Shown here piece by piece: positions 60,201 to 64,000 of a stretch of 64,000 nucleotides of DNA. The DNA comes from Phoronis australis (lineage: Eukaryota > Phoronida > Phoronidae). The notes under the pieces were generated by a model that did no database searches, was not told where the DNA came from, and saw nothing but the letters and a program-made list of their open reading frames with translations. Each line of letters begins with the position of its first letter. The stretch's first letter is position 1. The stretch covers positions 62,001 to 126,000 of the forward strand of contig NMRA01000569.1 of assembly GCA_002633005.1 (NCBI GenBank). Direction: 5' to 3'. The translations under genes were made by a program, and so were the position numbers.

Positions 60201-62704
60201 AGAAGGAATTAAAGACATCATCAACCACCTCAGGTGACCCTCAGGCTCTTTTCTATGTGCAAAAAGTACTTATAACAACATGACTTTGATGTTAAGATTA
60301 TTGTGAGCGGGCAAAATTTGCCAAAGAGGCCTTCCAGTCAGCTAGTGCAAGATCAGACTTTGCTTAACACCAGAAGTTTTCACTATGAAAGAAAAAGTGA
60401 ATAATATCATTGCTTATTGCAAATTATGGCTCATTAAACTTGCAAAAACTTGAGTCACAAAACTTGTGAAACACAGAAGTGAATTTTAATTGCATTTGCC
60501 AATTTAATCTCAAATCATAGTGTTGTAATCGTCAACATTCATCCTTTATCTTTCTGTGGTGTCTTGTGATTTGTCAGTTTTATGGTTCCCCAAATGGTCT
60601 TTCTTTTATTTAAACTGCTGGCAGGAACCCTGCTGGCAGTCTTCCAGCAAGCAATCAGGATGTCAGGGATGGGCACCTGGATTGGGTTTTACTGAAGCTT
60701 GAATAGACGTGTTTTAACTGGTGAGTACTTGTAGAGGCCTATAGCTAGTGAACCTGCTGTAATACAACAATTGGCGTAGTCGGCACTGGTTAGGTTTTTC
60801 TAGGAGTATTCAACCACTTTTCTTGAAAACCTTTGCCTGACCAGGGCATTTTCTGTAGGTCCGGGGGGAAGGTTGGATAGGGGAGTGGTATCGTGCTAGC
60901 GGGTTGCTGGTACGGCGGCTAAGTGGTCTCTTGGGGTTGGTGGTTTAACTGGGTTTTTATCCTTTGGGTTTTGGGGTATTTATTTATTTAATGCGTCCTT
61001 GTAGTTGATGAGTTTAGTCTTATAGGCATTGTTTTGGTTATGTCATTGAATTGAACACCATTCCATTGACCTAATACTTTCTCACTACAACTAAGTCCCT
61101 TATTTATTACCATATCCCAGGTATATTTATTTATTTATTACGTCCTTGTAGTTGGTGAGTTTAGGCTTAGACAGTGTTTTGGTTGTGTCTTTGAATTGAA
61201 CACCATTCCATTGACCTAATACTTTCTCCCTACAACTAAGTCCCTTATTTATTATCATATCCCTGATATTTATTTATTTATTACGTCCGTGTAGTTGGTG
61301 AGTTTAGGCCTAGGCAGTGTTTTGGTTTTGTCATTGGACACCATTTCATTGACCTAATACTTTCTCCCTACAACTAATTCCCCTATTTATTATCGTATCC
61401 TAGTGCGGGGTTAACCTGGATGCGGTACTTTCATGTCCGTCCCAGTTGCCCGGAGGCCTATGTTTAGTGGAGGGTAAGTCACATTTCTATGTGAACCTAT
61501 CCATTTTAGGTCTGTGTCCAAGACGTTCCCTTTGGGTTGGAATATGTCTGCCCGTCCTCCACCCAAAGCACATCAAAATGTAATACTCTAGTAGCAATTA
61601 AGGGTAGCATGCGTGTATCATGGTAGTGCAGGGTTTATTTTGAGAACTCCACTAGAAATGCACGTGTCCTATACCCTTTTGCGGCTACAAGTCCGGAGAG
61701 TCTCCCTAGTGAGAACTTTTTCCGTTAGGTGACTGCTCTCCCGCCCTGGGGGGTGGGTTGGGATCCTGCTAGGTTTTCTCATTATGAGTTACTTCATGTG
61801 TTTGGGATGTGCTGGCATTCTGAACTCTTTTTACTATTTTTGGTACTTCTATATTTAACCTGTGTGCGTTATTCTCTGCTTCTAGGGGAACTGTCCTTGT
61901 CATTCTAACACTCATGGTCTATTTAGCAGTGGCTTTATTTTTGGTAAGGGGGGATATGGTTAAATTTTTGGGAAGTTTTTTGTATCTGGCGAATGATGTT
62001 GATTCCCAGGTGGGTCCCACACTTTTTTAGGGAGGAGGGGAATGTTGTAATCATCAACATCATTCGTCCTTTATCTTTCTGTGATGTCTTGTGATTTGTC
62101 AGTTTTATGGTTCCCCGGATACTTCTTTCTTTTATTCAAACTGCTGGCGGGAACCCTGCTGGCAGTCTTTCAGCCAGCAATCAGGATGTCAGGGATGGGC
62201 ATTTAGATTGGGTTTTACTGAAGCTTGAATAGCTGTGTTTTAACTGGTGAGTACTTCTAGAGGCCTAGCTAGTGAACCNATGTTTAGTAAGTCTACAGCC
62301 ATTGACTTGATTCTCACGATGTTTTCCAGGCGCATCAGTCAGTTTCGTAGAATGCTAACAAAACTGCATTTTGATGTCTTACATATGGCTCAGAACTTCC
62401 GACAAGTGAGCTGAACCAGTCCTCTCTATTACGGCGTATTACGCTGGCATTTAGCTCTAGAGTCCCTGCACAAACAGCCAGTCCAACAGTGCATAGCAAG
62501 AAACCGGTTTTTATCAATACCAGTACCGTAGTGCGGTGCCAATGACAGTTACGGTGAATTACGGGTTACTACCATGACATTATCATTGACAGTGGACAAG
62601 TCACAAGAATGGTAAAGTGTTCACCTTGCCAAGTGAAGAAGATGGTTTGGTTGCTCTCCTTCTCCAAGAGGCTCGCAGTCATGTTCATCAAAGTAACAAG
62701 CCAT
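51279..62704 (-). CDS. RNF181: RNF181-like RING-H2 E3 ubiquitin ligase (149 aa, 6 coding exons)
   Basis: Exons on the minus strand: 62704-62625 (ATG), 57590-57552, 57334-57246, 56068-55962, 55403-55329, 51338-51279 (TAA); 450 nt, all junctions GT-AG and in phase. The product starts MACYFDEHDCEPLG, the conserved N-terminus of RNF181, and its length is close to the human protein (153 aa). The RING-H2 finger is complete: CPVC, then CKHKFHPGC, ILPWLKK, and NSCPVCRYELPTDD, giving ligands C-x2-C, C-x-H-x2-H-x2-C and C-x2-C. The C-terminal basic helix ends HDLEELHNSMYG. The family transfers ubiquitin from an E2 to substrates in the cytosol. Intron 1 (5 kb) carries an LTR element and intron 5 (4 kb) three other repeats. 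Nothing looks broken. Confidence 0.95.
51524..51735. mobile_element. Detached arm fragment of the fold-back element
   Basis: The sequence around GATGAACAGGGTACCAACAT, CTGGGTGTGACCCC, GGACCTTACAAA and GGGCTAGATATTCGAGGTAC matches the outer part of the left arm at 34550-34760. It lies in the last intron of RNF181. Confidence 0.75.
52389..52877 (-). mobile_element. hAT-like MITE, inverted copy with 8-bp target duplication
   Basis: This is the reverse orientation of the element at 14590-15091. An exact 8-bp direct repeat AAAGACCA lies at 52381-52388 and 52878-52885. The left TIR is decayed (AAGCTTGGAAT) and the right is intact (ATTCCAAGCCCTG). The 8-bp duplication and CAGGG-type end support hAT. 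It lies in intron 5 of RNF181. Confidence 0.88.
53674..54464 (+). mobile_element. PIF/Harbinger-like MITE, copy 4 (full length)
   Basis: It begins GGGCTGTTCCAGCAAAATCT after TAA (53671-53673) and ends TTTTACTGGAACAGCCC before TAA (54465-54467), an exact 3-bp duplication of the TWA type used by PIF/Harbinger. It is very close in sequence to copy 2. It lies in intron 5 of RNF181. Confidence 0.92.
54480..55320. other. Unique-looking intronic sequence of RNF181
   Basis: No element or gene is recognised. A minus-strand open frame at 54679-54930 has no domain and no exon-like borders. Confidence 0.5.
57690..57960 (+). repeat. Dispersed ~300-bp repeat, copy 2
   Basis: The diverged partner of 49405-49720, sharing GGTTGAAAATTG, GGGAATAA, ACCTATTTGCAGAATT and GCACTTTGTTTAG. 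It lies in intron 1 of RNF181, just upstream of exon 2. Confidence 0.6.
60521..62278 (+). mobile_element. Non-autonomous LTR retrotransposon (TRIM-like), ~1.76 kb
   Basis: The 5' LTR runs about 60521-60769, starting TGTTGTAATCGTCAACATTC and ending AATACAACA. The 3' LTR starts at 62043 (TGTTGTAATCATCAACAT), matches closely, and stops at the ambiguous base N (62279). A primer-site-like TTGGCGTAGTCGGCAC follows the 5' LTR at 60770. A purine tract AGGGAGGAGGGGAA directly precedes the 3' LTR. The 1.27 kb interior has no gag or pol frame, so it would depend on proteins supplied in trans. It lies in intron 1 of RNF181. Confidence 0.88.
60975..61403 (+). repeat. Three ~145-bp tandem repeats inside the LTR element
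   Basis: Units begin ATTTATTTATTTA near 60976, 61123 and 61267. Each contains CGTCC(T/G)TGTAGTTG(A/G)TGAG, CACCATT(C/T)CATTGACC and TACAACTAAGTCCC or a close variant. They occupy about a third of the element's interior. Confidence 0.85.
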
Positions 62705-64000
62705 ATCAAATGAGATAGATAACCCTAGGCTAGACTACCAGTGTAGTCCTAGCTTACATAAACGTCATATGGCTATGCGTCACTGGCAAAAGGCGTCTGC
62801 TACACGTACATGATTCAGCAACACCAAAAACTCACGTCCGGTTAATTATAGGCTACAGCCGCAGTTCGGTTTTAAACTTACCTGAAATGTCAGATACTAA
62901 TAATATATCAATTCACTAAAATATATCAATTTTGACCATGCCTTTCATCGAACGTTTTATTGCTTTTTATTTTTATTATTCGGTTTATTGGCTACAGTTA
63001 GTACTCAACAATTCCTTCGACGCAGTTACGTCAGATACAGAGCATAAGTTTGACTGCACTTGCTAGTAGTCTGTGGTCATATTTGGCCGTCATTCATTTC
63101 TGGAGAATTATTCACCAAGCCTGGTAGGTGTCTTAGTCCGTATTGCTCTTGTGTTCACGTGGAGACGTCGGAAGTAGTTGCCTCACTGTTTGCGGGAAAG
63201 AACAATTTTGCAAGGCAAATACTGAAATAGTTAGTAGCGACAGTACTCAGTAGGCATAGGCAATGACCATCGCCTCTGTTGGCCCGAACCAGAGGCGATG
63301 CAGAGGCTATAGGCGCTCTGTACGCCGGAAGCTTTTCGGAGAATTATGCCTCGCATTGGCTAAAACATCAAAGTCACGTTGTTATAAATACCTTTTGCGC
63401 ATAGAGGAACACCTTAATTAGGTCATTAGGAGGTTGTGGATGTGTAGTTTAATTCCTTCCAACTTGAACAAAACTCCCGACCATTATCAAACTTTTTCTT
63501 CGAGCAGTTCCTATTTCAGTTCCCAAAATTGTGAACTCATCATTTACTCAGCGCACGCCAAGACTGAGATATGACCTCATTCTTTTAACCAGGCCGAAGG
63601 TCAGAAGTTGCGGTCCTACCGGCGAACGAGAAAGCTGAAGTCCCCGCCCTTTGCGTACATGCTGCCGGGAACCAGCCGTGCATTTGCCGTGTTGTTAAAC
63701 ATTAAAATGTCAAATATGTGCACAAAGACTATTAAATGTCATATCAACAGCATTTATTTTTATCAAATACAAACAATGATTCATTGAAATACAATCAGTT
63801 TCAAGTAACGCCAATAAAAGACAAGTATAAGTGGTGGCATTTTGGAAACGAACATTTGACTGACAAGACTGCAATGGCTCACCTTTGGCCTATTTAAAGA
63901 TTGAGGTCATGAATTCACATCACCTAGCGAGCACGTTAAAAATTGGAGCGTGCGCAGTATGAAAATGGTTCACGATTTTGGGAACTGAATGAGTGACTGC
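62705..64000. other. Upstream region of RNF181
   Basis: This must contain the RNF181 promoter and 5' UTR, but no TATA box or clear start is visible. A perfect 11-bp hairpin CATCGCCTCTG / CAGAGGCGATG with an 11-nt loop lies at 63268-63300. The last ~65 bp (63936-64000) resemble 60098-60165 (GTGCGCAGT, AAAATGG, GGCAACT/GGAACT words), a possible repeat cut by the window edge. No gene is supported. Confidence 0.45.

Overview
The window is nuclear DNA from an animal, most likely a marine invertebrate. Genes are split by GT-AG introns of 0.1-6 kb, and polyadenylation signals are present. The proteins are clearly metazoan (hnRNP A/B-type RNA-binding proteins and an RNF181-type E3 ligase), and introns and spacers are full of small non-autonomous transposons. 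I cannot name the species. There is no bacterial, plasmid or CRISPR content.

Layout. (1) 2585-12645, minus strand: a 15-coding-exon gene for a ~930-residue protein built from about eight pairs of non-canonical EF-hands. (2) 12646-14019: a spacer shared by this gene and a diverging hnRNP gene. (3) 14020-29571, plus strand: hnRNP A/B-like gene 'A', nine coding exons, two RRMs and a Gly/Tyr-rich tail (386 aa). (4) About 29600-39000: 3' UTR of gene A, then a mobile-element field holding a 1.4 kb TIR element, a 0.3 kb palindrome and a 4 kb fold-back element with a decayed coding remnant. (5) 39022-50532, plus strand: hnRNP A/B-like gene 'B', seven coding exons (299 aa). Its introns through the RRMs match gene A in position and phase, so the two are tandem duplicates. 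(6) 51279-62704, minus strand: a complete RNF181 orthologue in six coding exons (149 aa), tail-to-tail with gene B. Its poly(A) signal lies within about 100 bp of gene B's. A 1.76 kb non-autonomous LTR element sits in its first intron.

The four genes have no evident pathway in common. What stands out is the density and nesting of transposons. The best resolved is a PIF/Harbinger-like MITE family with intact TTA/TAA target duplications. Two copies lie inverted in one intron of hnRNP A, and an inverted pair also flanks a 57-nt exon. Other notable points are an exact 10 x 37 bp minisatellite and a duplicated splice donor in the EF-hand gene, a degenerate RRM2 RNP2 motif in hnRNP B, and a promoter-like cluster of ETS/YY1/NRF1 motifs inside hnRNP A intron 4. 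All exon models were made by eye from splice sites and reading-phase continuity; no similarity search was run.
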